Shown piece by piece: positions 34,803 through 44,175 of a stretch of 64,000 nt of DNA (positions are counted from its first letter, which is position 1; each line of letters opens with the position of its first letter). Made by a program: the position numbers and the translations under genes. The DNA comes from Paraburkholderia kururiensis JCM 10599 = LMG 19447. Lineage in GTDB: Bacteria > Pseudomonadota > Gammaproteobacteria > Burkholderiales > Burkholderiaceae. The notes beneath the pieces were generated by a model. That model saw nothing but the letters and a program-made list of their open reading frames with translations. It was not told where the DNA came from and searched no databases. The stretch spans positions 62,001-126,000 of the forward strand of contig NZ_RJZE01000013.1 in assembly GCF_003986935.1 (NCBI RefSeq), in the 5' to 3' direction.

Positions 34803-35539
34803 GTTCCGTCTCCGTTGCGGGCGGCACAGCGCGCGCGAAGGCGTCGCGTCGCGGTGGAGTGATACGCGCTCGAACATTGGAACGCGAGAAGGGCCGAAAG
34901 GCCCGCAAGCGGCGAAAGGTTCGTCAAGGTGTGCTGCATATACGGCGTCGTGCGCGGGCGAGGCGGCGCGCTCCTGTCTCGTTTCGTCACATGAATGACC
35001 ATGCGCGGTCAGGTCGTTTCTATCGGCGTGTCTGGTTCGCCATGGCGTTCGCGCATCCCGCGCGCCCGGCCGATCTGGCTCGCGCATCTGGCTCGCGAAT
35101 CTGGCTCGATATGGTGCCGGAAAGGCCCCCTGCCGGGCGTAACGGTTTGCAAGCGGTTTGCAGCCTTCCAGGCTCGTTTGTAACCGATTGTTGGGCGGCC
35201 TGCCGGGCCGCCGCGGCGCGCGCCATTCTAGCCTGGCGCCCAGCAGGCGGCCCACCCCGCGTGGGCCGTGGGTTTGCCCGCTCAGGCGGCGCCTTTCCGT
35301 CCCCTTTCCATTGCCTGCCGCGGTGCGGCGCCGTACCGTCTGTAACCCTTTCTTCTGTACGCCGCGCGAGCCGATCGTCTAGAATCGCCGGGCTAACAAT
35401 CTCATATCAGGCGGGCAACAGACCGGTCCGGCAGGGGGATGGAGCGCACGCCGGAGCGCTGGGCTTAAGCGCCCTCGCGCCAGGTACGGTGCTCCGTCGC
35501 GCTGCGTCCCAAGGCCGTGAACGCCCGCAGGCAACGACG
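34803..35539. other. Divergent intergenic region of the polyene locus
   Basis: 737 bp between the minus-strand operon and the plus-strand ACP gene, so it should hold both promoters. It contains three copies of a 13-bp word (35072-35110) and a TAGAAT hexamer (35380-35385) that could be a -10 element for the ACP transcript, without an obvious -35. I see no regulator gene and no convincing small gene. Confidence 0.5.
35072..35110. repeat. 13-bp tandem repeat, three units
   Basis: GATCTGGCTCGCG, CATCTGGCTCGCG and AATCTGGCTCGAT in tandem within the divergent promoter region of the polyene locus. Confidence 0.9.
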
Positions 35540-35800
35540 ATGAACCCACTCGAAGCAGAACTGGCCGCGCAGATCATCCGCGACCTGAATCTCGAAGACG
35601 TGCAGCCCGACAGCGTGACGGCGGACACGCCGCTGTATGGCGACGGGCTCGGGCTCGATTCCATCGACATTCTCGAAATCGCGCTGATGATCTCGAAGAA
35701 ATACGGCTTCGAGCTTCGCTCGGACAATCCCGACAATCAGAAGATCTTCGCCTCCATCGGCTCGCTCGCGGCCTACGTGGCGGCGAACCGGACGCGCTGA
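35540..35800 (+). CDS. Acyl carrier protein of the polyene locus
   Basis: 86 aa. Phosphopantetheine attachment at S41 in GLGLDSIDILE, with an acidic helix-2 environment (IALMISKKYGFEL). Typical ACP length. As the first plus-strand gene opposite the ketosynthase operon, it is the likely carrier for the polyene chain. Characterised APE clusters usually have two ACPs, and only this one is visible here. The start is set by the ACP family N terminus (MNPLEAELAAQII); the ribosome-binding site is weak. Confidence 0.92.
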   Translation: MNPLEAELAAQIIRDLNLEDVQPDSVTADTPLYGDGLGLDSIDILEIALMISKKYGFELRSDNPDNQKIFASIGSLAAYVAANRTR

Positions 35801-35837
35801 GCGGCGAGGCGTTGCAGGTCCCAGCGGGCTGTTTTCC

Positions 35838-36623
35838 ATGTTCACGACTCAGGCATCGTCCACGCATCTCGTTCTGATTCCAAGCTACAACCCGGGCACG
35901 CGGGTGGACGACACCGTGCGCAGCGCACGTGAGAACTGGAACCCGGTGTGGGTCGTGGTGGACGGCAGCACCGACGGCAGCACCGCACGTCTTCAGGCCA
36001 TGGCCGAGCGCGATCCGGGCTTGCGCGTGATTGTGCTGCCCGTCAATCGCGGCAAGGGGGCCGCCGTGCTCGCGGGGCTCGACGAAGCCGCCGCCCACGG
36101 CTTCACGCATGTGCTCACGATGGACTCCGACGGCCAGCATCCCGCGCATCTCATTCGTAGCTTCATGGCCGCGTCGCAGGCCGACCCCGGCGCGATGGTG
36201 CTCGGTCTGCCGCAATTCGGCCCGGACGCGCCGCGCGAGCGCGTGTACTGGCGGCGCCTCTCGAACCTCTGTGCCAATCTGGAAACGCTGTGGGCGGGCA
36301 TCGGCGATTCGCTCTACGGCTTTCGCGTGTATCCCATCGCGCCGCTGCGCGCCATCATGCACGGCCACGGCTGGATGCGCCGCTTCGACTTCGATCCCGA
36401 AGTGGCGGTGCGCCTGTGCTGGGAGGGCGTGCGTCCGGTGCGCATCGCGTCGCCGGTGCGCTACTTCCAGCCGGGCGAGGGCGGCGTGTCGCACTTCAGC
36501 TATCTGCGCGACAACGTGCTCTTGACGTGGATGCACTTGCGCCTGCTGGCGCAGTGCGTGCCGCGGCTGCCGAAGCTGATCGCCATGCGCTGGCAGGAAC
36601 GCTTTTCGACCGCGAAGCCGTGA
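35838..36623 (+). CDS. Family 2 glycosyltransferase
   Basis: 261 aa. GT-A fold with LVLIPSYNPG, VVVDGSTDGS, NRGKGAAVLAG and the nucleotide-sugar/metal motif TMDSDGQHP; no membrane segment at the C terminus. Similar GT2 enzymes accompany aryl polyene genes and may add the sugar-like head group. It follows the ACP by 37 bp and is probably co-transcribed. The acceptor is unknown. Confidence 0.88.
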   Translation: MFTTQASSTHLVLIPSYNPGTRVDDTVRSARENWNPVWVVVDGSTDGSTARLQAMAERDPGLRVIVLPVNRGKGAAVLAGLDEAAAHGFTHVLTMDSDGQHPAHLIRSFMAASQADPGAMVLGLPQFGPDAPRERVYWRRLSNLCANLETLWAGIGDSLYGFRVYPIAPLRAIMHGHGWMRRFDFDPEVAVRLCWEGVRPVRIASPVRYFQPGEGGVSHFSYLRDNVLLTWMHLRLLAQCVPRLPKLIAMRWQERFSTAKP

Positions 36624-36718
36624 GGCGCTGGGGCTTTGGCGCGCTTGCGCGTGACCGCAACCCACACGCGTCGTGTAAGGCATGTGTCGTGCAAGGCCAA
36701 TAGCAAGGAGTCTGAACG

Positions 36719-37465
36719 ATGATGATCGCGCTCTTCACCGACTTCGGTGCCGACGACATCTACGTGGGCCAGATGAAGGCTGCGCTACTGAGCTATGCGG
36801 GCTGCGACGTGCACCTCGTGGATGCGCTGCACAACGTGCCCGACTACGATGCACGCGCCGCCGCGCATTTGCTGGCCGCTTTGCACGGCGCGTATCCGGA
36901 CGGAACGGTGTTTCTCGCAGTGGTGGACCCGGGTGTCGGTAGCGCGCGGGAGCCGGTCGCCGTCATGACGCAGGTGGACGGCAAGACGCAATGGTTCGTC
37001 GGTCCCGACAACGGTCTGCTTTCCGTTATCGCTGCGCGTGCTTCACGTGCGAAGACCTTTCGCATCGCGTGGCGTCCCGCTGCACTTTCGGCCTCGTTCC
37101 ATGGACGCGATCTCTTTGCGCCCGTGGCCGCGTGGCTCGCGAGCGGCGAGGCGCCTGCGGACAAGCTCGAAGAAACCGGCGCACTTCGGGTTCAGCTCGA
37201 TGCGGGCGACCTGGCCGAGATCATTTACGTCGATCACTACGGCAACGCGTTGACCGGCATGCGAGCCGCGGCCGTTGCGGACGATGCGCGTCTGCGCGTG
37301 GCGCAGACGGAAGTGACGCGAGCCCGCGTGTTTTCCGATGTGCCGGAAGGCCAGGCCTTCTGGTACGTGAACTCGATCGGGCTCGTGGAAATTGCCGTGA
37401 ATCGCGGCAGTGCCACGGCGCAGCTCGGGCTGCGGCCGGGGCACGTGGTCGAGGTATTGGCCTGA
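36719..37465 (+). CDS. SAM hydroxide adenosyltransferase (DUF62 family)
   Basis: 248 aa. LFTDFGADDIYVGQMKAAL and FLAVVDPGVGSARE are the hallmarks of the chlorinase/fluorinase superfamily, and GPDNGLLS and VYVDHYGNALT-like IIYVDHYGNALTG complete the pattern. Non-halogenating members hydrolyse S-adenosylmethionine to adenosine and methionine, which is the likely activity here. AAGGAG 8 bp upstream supports the start. It comes 95 bp after the glycosyltransferase, and whether it belongs to the polyene transcript is open. Confidence 0.9.
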   Translation: MMIALFTDFGADDIYVGQMKAALLSYAGCDVHLVDALHNVPDYDARAAAHLLAALHGAYPDGTVFLAVVDPGVGSAREPVAVMTQVDGKTQWFVGPDNGLLSVIAARASRAKTFRIAWRPAALSASFHGRDLFAPVAAWLASGEAPADKLEETGALRVQLDAGDLAEIIYVDHYGNALTGMRAAAVADDARLRVAQTEVTRARVFSDVPEGQAFWYVNSIGLVEIAVNRGSATAQLGLRPGHVVEVLA

Positions 37466-37502
37466 GCCTGAACGGCGCTCAGTTCGACGCTCGGTTCAGC
37501 AT

Positions 37503-38537
37503 TCAGGCCGCAAAGCCGCGCGGATTGCGTTCCTGCCAGCGCCAATGGTCGGCGCACATGCGTTCGATGCCGAACTGCGCCTTCCAGCCCAGGATCTTTT
37601 CGGCCGAGGCCGGATTCGCGTAGCACTGCGCCACGTCGCCGGGGCGGCGCGCCACGATCTCATAGGGCACCGGCCGGCCCGACGCCTTCTCGAACGCCTT
37701 CACCACGTCCAGCACGCTGTAGCCCTGGCCCGTGCCCAGGTTCACGACGAAGCTCGCATCGCGTGTGGTCAATGCATCGAGCGCCGCGAGGTGGCCGCGT
37801 GCGAGGTCCACCACGTGGATGTAGTCGCGCACGCCGGTGCCGTCGGGCGTGTCGTAGTCGCTGCCGAACACGCGCAGCCGTTCGAGCTTGCCCACGGCGA
37901 CCTGCGCCACGTAAGGCATCAGGTTGTTCGGAATGCCCGCGGGGTCTTCGCCGATCAAGCCGCTCTCATGCGCGCCCACCGGATTGAAGTAGCGCAGCGT
38001 CGCGATGCGCCACGACGGGTCCGACACTTCGACGTCGCGCAGAATCTGCTCCGCAATCAGCTTCGATTGCCCGTAGGGATTCGTGGCCGAGAGCGGGAAC
38101 GACTCGTCGATAGGCGAGCTTTCCGGCACGCCGTACACCGTGGCCGACGAGCTGAACACGAACTGCTTCACGTTGCGCTGGCGCATGACGTCGAGCAGCA
38201 CGAGCAGGCTGTCGATGTTGTTGCGGTAGTACTCGATGGGCTTGGCCACCGATTCGCCCACGGCCTTCAGCGCCGCGAAGTGGATGGCGCCCGTCACGGG
38301 ATGCGCGTCGAACACGCGCTGCAATGCCGCTTCGTCGCGCGCGTCGGCTTCGTAGAACGCGACGGCCTTGCCCGTGATCTGCTCGACGCGCGCGAGCGAT
38401 TCGCGGCTGCTGTTCACGAGGTTGTCCACCACGACCACGTCGTAGCCGCCTTGCAGCAGTTCGACACAGGTATGCGAACCGATGTACCCCGCACCGCCCG
38501 TCACGAGGATGGTGCCCTTCGCCTTCGTTGTTGCCAT
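37503..38537 (-). CDS. galE: UDP-glucose 4-epimerase
   Basis: 344 aa, typical GalE length. Rossmann motif VTGGAGYIGSHTCVELL, the catalytic Ser/Tyr/Lys region (SSSATVYG, then NPYGQSKLIAEQIL) and the conserved RYFNPVGAHESGLIGEDP. It interconverts UDP-glucose and UDP-galactose for surface polysaccharides. GGAG 6 bp before the ATG. It follows the glycosyltransferase by 12 bp in a minus-strand group (flippase, GT2, GT4, galE), so it probably serves the same polysaccharide. Confidence 0.96.
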   Translation of the reverse strand: MATTKAKGTILVTGGAGYIGSHTCVELLQGGYDVVVVDNLVNSSRESLARVEQITGKAVAFYEADARDEAALQRVFDAHPVTGAIHFAALKAVGESVAKPIEYYRNNIDSLLVLLDVMRQRNVKQFVFSSSATVYGVPESSPIDESFPLSATNPYGQSKLIAEQILRDVEVSDPSWRIATLRYFNPVGAHESGLIGEDPAGIPNNLMPYVAQVAVGKLERLRVFGSDYDTPDGTGVRDYIHVVDLARGHLAALDALTTRDASFVVNLGTGQGYSVLDVVKAFEKASGRPVPYEIVARRPGDVAQCYANPASAEKILGWKAQFGIERMCADHWRWQERNPRGFAA

Positions 38538-38549
38538 GCTCAGCTCCAG

Positions 38550-39764
38550 TTAGAGTGAAACGCCCGTGAGTTGACGCACCAGGTCTTTGTATCGTTCGAC
38601 GACCACGCGTTCGTCGAATTCCGCCGCGACTTTCTGCCGGCCGCGTTCGCCCATCGCGCGGCGCGCGTCGATGTCGAGTTCGATCATCTGCGCGAGCCGC
38701 GTGGCGAGGCTCGCCGCGCTGCGCGCCTCGCACAGGAATCCGTTGACGCCTTCGGCCACCACTTCACGGCAGCCCGGCACGTCTGTCGCCACGATGGGCC
38801 GGCCCATCGCGCCCGCTTCCATCAGCGTGCGCGGCACGCCTTCGCGATACGAAGGCAGCACCACGCAGTCGGCGGCGGCGATGAAGGGGCGCACGTCGTG
38901 CGCTTCGCCCAGGTATTCGATCACGCCTTCGCGCTGCCACGCCGCCACTTCCTCGTGCGTGATGGCGCTGGGGTTATCCACGCCCGCCGGCCCTAGCAGT
39001 TGGAAGCGCGCATGCGGATAGCGCGCCTTCAACTGCCGCGCGGCTTCCACGTACTCGCCCACGCCCTTGTCCCAGAGCAGCCGCCCGATCAGCACGAACA
39101 CGAAGTCGGTGCGCGCGGCGAGCGGCGTGAACGCGAACTGGTCGAGGTCCACGCCTTCGCCGTGCAACAGCCGCGCGCGCTCGGGATGCACGAGCAGTTT
39201 GCGTTCAACGAACGCGGCCTTGTCGTCGCGGTTCAGGAACCACACCTCGCGCGGAAAGCGGAACGCGAAGCGGTAGAGCCTGCGAGCAATCTGCGCGGCG
39301 CGGCTCTCCTGGATGAAGACGTAGCCAAGCCCCGTCGTGACGGCCACGGAGGGCACGCCCGCCAGCTTCGCCGCGATTGAACCATAGATATTTGGCTTGA
39401 TCGTGTAATGGAACACGACGTTGGGCCGAATGGTCCGGTAATGGCGATACAGCGCCGCGAGCGTGCGCAGGTCGTGGAGCGGATTGGTGCCCTTCGAGGC
39501 CACCGGCAACTCGATGCAGCGGCAGCCCATGGCGGCGAGCGGCTCGAAGGTGCGGTCTCGCGGCGCGAGCACGACGACTTCGACGCCGGCCGCCACGAGC
39601 GTGCGGATCAGCCCTTGCCGGTACGTGTAGATGGCCCACGCCGTGTTGCAGACGAGCGCGATACGGAGCTTTGCCGCGGCTGCGTGCTCGTGGGTGCCCG
39701 CTGGGCGGCCCGACGTGCTGCCGGACGCATGCGTTGCCGTCGAAGAGTCAGAAGCAGGTTTCAT
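38550..39764 (-). CDS. Family 4 glycosyltransferase
   Basis: 404 aa. GT-B fold: N-terminal LRIALVCNTAWAIYTYRQGLIRTL, then FVLIGRLLWDKGVGEYVEAARQL, and the C-terminal donor-binding EGVPRTLMEAGAMGRPIVATDVPG with its E-x7-E. It resembles WbnK/PglA-type enzymes of O-antigen or capsule loci. The ATG at 39764 is preferred because the preceding 52 in-frame residues are hydrophobic junk-like sequence. The linker (residues 5-30) is Ser/Ala/Gly-rich. Sugar and acceptor unknown. Confidence 0.9.
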   Translation of the reverse strand: MKPASDSSTATHASGSTSGRPAGTHEHAAAAKLRIALVCNTAWAIYTYRQGLIRTLVAAGVEVVVLAPRDRTFEPLAAMGCRCIELPVASKGTNPLHDLRTLAALYRHYRTIRPNVVFHYTIKPNIYGSIAAKLAGVPSVAVTTGLGYVFIQESRAAQIARRLYRFAFRFPREVWFLNRDDKAAFVERKLLVHPERARLLHGEGVDLDQFAFTPLAARTDFVFVLIGRLLWDKGVGEYVEAARQLKARYPHARFQLLGPAGVDNPSAITHEEVAAWQREGVIEYLGEAHDVRPFIAAADCVVLPSYREGVPRTLMEAGAMGRPIVATDVPGCREVVAEGVNGFLCEARSAASLATRLAQMIELDIDARRAMGERGRQKVAAEFDERVVVERYKDLVRQLTGVSL

Positions 39765-39926
39765 GCAGAAGTGAATCCACGAACTGATGCACGAAAGAAC
39801 GCACAAAATGCGCGGGAAAAAAAGCAGAAAAAAATCGTGGGGTGCAGATGGGCTGCAAAGGGGCCGCCAATGAACCGCCAATGAACTGCCGGCAAGCCCC
39901 CAAGGCTGGCGAAGCGCCATGCCGGC

Positions 39927-40763
39927 TCAGCCGCCCGCGCGCGGAGCATACAGTACACGCTTCATCCGTTGCAGCAGCCCGTACGGTGTAACGAAGTGCA
40001 ACAGGTTCTTTGCGAGGCCAAGCCAGTCGTACGGATTGGCAACGTTGAAGTAGCGCAGTTGCAGCTTGAGCGTGGAGACGATCTGCCGCCGCCGTTTCGT
40101 TGCGCTGATGCCGCCTTCGTTGATCTCGTAGAAGAGGCCCTGTTCGGGCAGGTTCGCGCAGTCGTAGCGGTCCATGAGCCGCAGGAACAGATCGAGGTCT
40201 TCGGCCGCGCGATAGGCCGCGCGATAGTTGCCCACGGCCTGCACCGCGTCGATGCGCAGCATCATCGACGGGTGCACGAAAGGCGAGCGCACGAAGCGCA
40301 GGCGACGAATCGCGGCCGGGTCGGCAGGCGGACTCAGCATGAAGAGCGGGTCGCCGTTGCGCGTCACCACCTGGGCCCACATGCCGAGCGCCGCGACGCC
40401 GGCGTGCGCTTCCATGTAGGCGCGTTGCTTTGCGAGCCGGCCCGGCACCGTGAGGTCGCCCGCGTCGATGCGGGCCGCGTAGCGAAAGCCGCGCGCGGCG
40501 AGCGCGTCGATGCCCGCCTTCAGCGCGCGCTCGATGCCGCCGTTCTGCGGCATACGCAGAATCTCCACGTTCAGGCCCGGCCGTTGCGGCGCGACGATGG
40601 GCGGCGTGCTGCCGTCGTCCACGATCAGCACGTGGATGGGCGCGTCTTCGGCGAAGGAGGCGAGCGTGCGTTCCACGTCGGCCTGGCCGTTGAACGCGGG
40701 CATGAGCACGGCGACGTCGTCGAGCGCGCCCGGCACGGTGGAGTTCGCGCGTGCGTTCGTCAT
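39927..40763 (-). CDS. Family 2 glycosyltransferase
   Basis: 278 aa. GT-A motifs VAVLMPAFNGQADVERTL, HVLIVDDGSTPP, AARIDAGDLTVPGR and FVHPSMMLRIDAV, typical of WcaA/rhamnosyltransferase-like enzymes. The start overlaps the flippase stop by 4 bases (ATGA), so it is co-translated with the flippase. It is expected to add one sugar to a lipid-linked oligosaccharide. Confidence 0.9.
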   Translation of the reverse strand: MTNARANSTVPGALDDVAVLMPAFNGQADVERTLASFAEDAPIHVLIVDDGSTPPIVAPQRPGLNVEILRMPQNGGIERALKAGIDALAARGFRYAARIDAGDLTVPGRLAKQRAYMEAHAGVAALGMWAQVVTRNGDPLFMLSPPADPAAIRRLRFVRSPFVHPSMMLRIDAVQAVGNYRAAYRAAEDLDLFLRLMDRYDCANLPEQGLFYEINEGGISATKRRRQIVSTLKLQLRYFNVANPYDWLGLAKNLLHFVTPYGLLQRMKRVLYAPRAGG

Positions 40764-42022
40764 GGGCGCAGCCTGAAGCGAAGGTAGTAGAAGTTGACCG
40801 AAGCCGCCGCGAGATAGCCCGCGGCGAGCCCGAGCAGCGCGCCGTAAGCACCGAACCGCGCGATGGCGGCGAGGTTCACGGCGAACGCCACGGCGAGGGC
40901 GAGGAGCCACTTGGCGAGCAGCACGAATTTCGCCTGGTACTTGAGCACGACGAGATTGCCGATGGCCTCGATGCCGGCCGGCACCGAAAGCCACACGGCC
41001 CAGCGGAAGATCGACGTGGCCTCTTCATAGCCCGGCCCGAACACGTGCGAGATGATGAAGCCCGCGAGCAGATCCAGCACGAGCGCGCCAGAAAGCATCA
41101 GCAGGGCTGTGAGGCCGAACAGGCGCCACATGTTCCGGCGCAACTGGCCGACGTCCTGCACGCGATAGACGAACGCGGGCGCGATGGTCTGCGCGAGCAT
41201 CAGCGCGAGCGCGATCCAGTTTTCATTGAGCTGCTGCGCGGCGGAGTAACGGCCCAGATCCGCGAACGAAATGGCGCGTTCCAGCATGAGCCGGTCGAGC
41301 TTCAGGAACAGATACATGCAGATCAAGCCGAGCCAGAACACCGTGCCCGCCGTCGCGAAATGGCGAAAGAGCCCACGATCGAGGTGCCAGCCAAGCCGCC
41401 CGCCGTGGCGGTGGCGATAGTAGACGAGCAGCACCGCGCCGATCGCAGCGGATTCGAGCGCCCAGAGCCAGCCGAAGCGCGACGGTTCGGCCGCCATGCG
41501 CACCAGCAGCCAGACGAGGGCGGCTTTCGCGATGGCCGTCACCATGCTCGCGAGAAGCTGCGGACGGCTGAACGTCATGCTCTGCAGCCACGCGTTGATG
41601 ACGCCGATGAACGGCTCGCGAAACAGCATCGTCACGGCGAGGCCCGCGAGCATGGCGCCGACGAGCGGGTCTGTCGCGCCGGCCGCGATGCCGGCCCACG
41701 TGAGCACGAGCGCAAGTGCGGAAACAGACAGACGCAGTGCGAACGCGCTGCCAATAACGGTACCGAGTTGCGCGGGCGGGCGAGCCACGATGGTGGGCAC
41801 GAGAATTTCGGCGCCGCACACCCAGGTAAGGGGCGCGAGCACGAGCAGCAGCGTGTTGGCGTACTGCCACTTGCCGAATACGTCGGGCCCGAAATAGCGG
41901 GCCAGCACACCGCTGATGACGATCGCCACGGCGATCTGCGTGACGCGTTCAAGCCCGAGCCAGACGATGTTGGCGAATGCGCGCGCGACGTCGGGATTCG
42001 CGAAGCCTCTCACCTTCAGCAT
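40760..42022 (-). CDS. Wzx-like oligosaccharide flippase
   Basis: 420 aa with about 12 hydrophobic helices and no signal peptide, in the polysaccharide transporter/MATE-like fold (IVWLGLERVTQIAVAIVISGVLARYFG at the N terminus, FHVFGPGYEEA-like region HVFGPGYEEATSIFRW). It should flip a lipid-linked oligosaccharide across the inner membrane. First gene of the minus-strand group flippase-GT2-GT4-galE. No polymerase or ligase is visible nearby, so the locus may make a short glycan or rely on genes elsewhere. Confidence 0.88.
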   Translation of the reverse strand: MLKVRGFANPDVARAFANIVWLGLERVTQIAVAIVISGVLARYFGPDVFGKWQYANTLLLVLAPLTWVCGAEILVPTIVARPPAQLGTVIGSAFALRLSVSALALVLTWAGIAAGATDPLVGAMLAGLAVTMLFREPFIGVINAWLQSMTFSRPQLLASMVTAIAKAALVWLLVRMAAEPSRFGWLWALESAAIGAVLLVYYRHRHGGRLGWHLDRGLFRHFATAGTVFWLGLICMYLFLKLDRLMLERAISFADLGRYSAAQQLNENWIALALMLAQTIAPAFVYRVQDVGQLRRNMWRLFGLTALLMLSGALVLDLLAGFIISHVFGPGYEEATSIFRWAVWLSVPAGIEAIGNLVVLKYQAKFVLLAKWLLALAVAFAVNLAAIARFGAYGALLGLAAGYLAAASVNFYYLRFRLRP

Positions 42023-42150
42023 GGCTTCATGCGTGTGACTTCATGCATGAGGCGCCGGCGGCCCGCTGGAACTGCGCAGTACGCATGGGACCGTGGGACC
42101 GGCCGGTCGTGCGGTGCAGCAACTTTATGGGACAAAGGCGTCTAAGCATT

Positions 42151-42156
42151 TAAAAT
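42151..42156 (+). promoter_or_regulatory. Possible -10 element (TAAAAT) upstream of the phosphomannomutase gene
   Basis: TAAAATGGCGGG is a common promoter context in Burkholderiaceae. No good -35 is visible. A CGGCTT-N6-AAGCCG dyad follows at 42173-42190. The element is 164 bp before the start codon. Confidence 0.3.
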
Positions 42157-42319
42157 GGCGGGAACCATGAGCCGGCTTATCGAAAAGCCGCCATTATAAG
42201 TTGGAACTGATCCGCCTCCGGGCAGGGCGCAACGGGAAGGCCAAGGGATTCACGCAGGGTTGAAGCCGTGTGCATTGCACGCGCAGTTCCGATTTTCCAT
42301 CGCACAAGAGAGCTCATTC

Positions 42320-43714
42320 ATGATTTCCCAATCCATCTTCAAGGCTTACGACATTCGCGGCGTAATCGGCAAGACGCTCGACGCCGACGCGGCCCGTTCC
42401 ATCGGCCGCGCCTTCGGCAGCGAAGTGCGCGCTCAGGGCGGCGATGCGGTGGTGGTCGCGCGCGACGGCCGTCTGTCCGGTCCCGAACTCATCGCGGCGC
42501 TTTCCGACGGACTGCGCGCTGCGGGCGTGGATGTGGTGAACGTGGGCATGGTGCCCACGCCCGTGGGCTATTTCGCGGCGAGCGTGCCGCTGGCGCTCGC
42601 GGGCGGCGAACGGCGCGTGGACTCATGTATCGTCGTGACGGGCAGCCACAATCCGCCCGACTACAACGGCTTCAAGATGGTCCTGCGCGGCGCGGCCATC
42701 TACGGCGAGCAGATCCAGGCGCTCTACCGGCGCATCGTGGACGGCCGCTTCGAGAGCGGCAGCGGCAGCTATGCGGACTACGACATCGCCGACGCCTACA
42801 TCGATCGCATCGTGAGCGACGTGAAGCTCGCGCGCCCCATGAAGCTCGTGGTGGATACGGGCAACGGCGTGGCGGGCGGCCTTGCGCCGCGCCTCTTCAA
42901 GGCGCTGGGCTGCGAGCTGGTCGAACTCTTTACCGAGATCGACGGCAACTTCCCGAACCATCATCCGGACCCGGCGCACCCCGAAAACCTGCAAGACGTG
43001 ATTCGCGCGCTGAAGGAAACGGACGCCGAAATCGGCTTCGCGTTCGACGGCGACGGCGACCGTCTCGGCGTGGTCACGAAAGATGGCCAGATCATCTATC
43101 CGGACCGCCAGCTGATGCTGTTCGCGGAAGAAGTGCTCTCGCGCAACAAGGGCGCGCAGATCATCTACGACGTGAAGTGCACGCGCAATCTCGCGAAGTG
43201 GGTGCGCGCGAAGGGCGGCGAGCCGCTCATGTGGAAGACGGGCCACTCGCTCGTGAAGGCGAAGCTGCGCGAGACGGGCGCACCGCTCGCAGGCGAAATG
43301 AGCGGCCACGTGTTCTTCAAGGACCGCTGGTACGGCTTCGACGACGGCCTGTACACGGGCGCGCGTCTGCTCGAAATTCTGGCGCGCGTGGCCGACCCGA
43401 GCGCGCTGCTCAACGCGCTGCCGAACTCGCACTCCACGCCGGAACTGCAACTGAAGCTGGAAGAAGGCGAGAACTTCGAACTCATCGCGAAGCTGCAAAA
43501 GAACGCGAAGTTCACGGGCGCCGACGACGTGATCACCATCGACGGCCTGCGCGTCGAGTATCCCGACGGCTTCGGTCTGGCGCGTTCGTCGAACACCACG
43601 CCCGTGGTGGTGATGCGCTTCGAGGCCGACAGCGACGCGGCGCTCGCGCGCATTCAGGACGACTTCCGGCGCGTGATTCTCGCCGAGAAGCCCGACGCGA
43701 AGCTGCCGTTCTGA
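42320..43714 (+). CDS. Phosphomannomutase/phosphoglucomutase
   Basis: 464 aa. Full four-domain hexose phosphomutase: IFKAYDIRGVIGKTL, phosphoserine loop VTGSHNPPDYNGFKM, metal loop FAFDGDGDRLGVV, sugar-binding GEMSGHVFFKDRWYGFDDGLY and the C-terminal phosphate-binding RSSNTTPVVVMRFE. It interconverts hexose 1- and 6-phosphates to supply GDP-mannose and UDP-glucose pathways for LPS and exopolysaccharide (AlgC/ManB-like). The ATG at 42320 is the family start; the 20 upstream in-frame residues are not conserved-looking. Confidence 0.95.
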   Translation: MISQSIFKAYDIRGVIGKTLDADAARSIGRAFGSEVRAQGGDAVVVARDGRLSGPELIAALSDGLRAAGVDVVNVGMVPTPVGYFAASVPLALAGGERRVDSCIVVTGSHNPPDYNGFKMVLRGAAIYGEQIQALYRRIVDGRFESGSGSYADYDIADAYIDRIVSDVKLARPMKLVVDTGNGVAGGLAPRLFKALGCELVELFTEIDGNFPNHHPDPAHPENLQDVIRALKETDAEIGFAFDGDGDRLGVVTKDGQIIYPDRQLMLFAEEVLSRNKGAQIIYDVKCTRNLAKWVRAKGGEPLMWKTGHSLVKAKLRETGAPLAGEMSGHVFFKDRWYGFDDGLYTGARLLEILARVADPSALLNALPNSHSTPELQLKLEEGENFELIAKLQKNAKFTGADDVITIDGLRVEYPDGFGLARSSNTTPVVVMRFEADSDAALARIQDDFRRVILAEKPDAKLPF

Positions 43715-44175
43715 CGCGCTTTCGCTCTCGCGATCTATCGCTTTAGCCTTGCGCGCCTCGCTGTTGTGGGCGGGGCGCGCAACGGTTCGCCGAACTGATC
43801 TTTAAGGCCGCCGCTACAAGCCGCGCGGCGTGAAGAGGTCCGCGGCTCGCAAATGTCCTCTCGGCTCGAACGGAACCTTGAGCCACGCAAACACGCTCAC
43901 GTCGTGCTAGCCCGGCGACGTGCGGTAACCCATCCCCGTGCCTGCAATGAGCCATGGCGAGACGAGACCCGCCATCGGCCTTTTGGCCATTCCTTGCCAT
44001 TGCTTGCACGCTGCCTCCCGTTGACCTCGATCAGAAGAAACCGGAAGAAGCGCCGCCCGGCCAAGGCCGCTTCTTGCGGTTTTCCGGGGCGCCGGCGCCC
44101 TGGCGCGATAAAATTGCGGACCTTATCCGTTTGGCATGGGCGGCAAGAGCGCCGCCTTCAATTCCCTGGACCCCC
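43715..44175. other. Intergenic region between the phosphomutase and heptosyltransferase genes
   Basis: 461 bp. It contains a 9-bp stem-loop (43749-43757 with 43774-43782, TTGCGCGCC / GGCGCGCAA) without a T-run, which may terminate the phosphomutase transcript, and a TAAAAT hexamer (44109-44114) that could be the -10 box for waaC. No small gene is evident. Confidence 0.5.
43749..43782 (+). terminator. Stem-loop after the phosphomutase gene
   Basis: TTGCGCGCC pairs with GGCGCGCAA across a 16-nt loop, 34 bp after the stop codon. It lacks a T-tract, so termination efficiency is uncertain. Confidence 0.35.

Noticed and set aside
36719..37465. Fluorinase or chlorinase
   Set aside because: It belongs to that superfamily but no halogenase-linked genes or specific active-site evidence are visible; SAM hydrolysis is the commoner activity.
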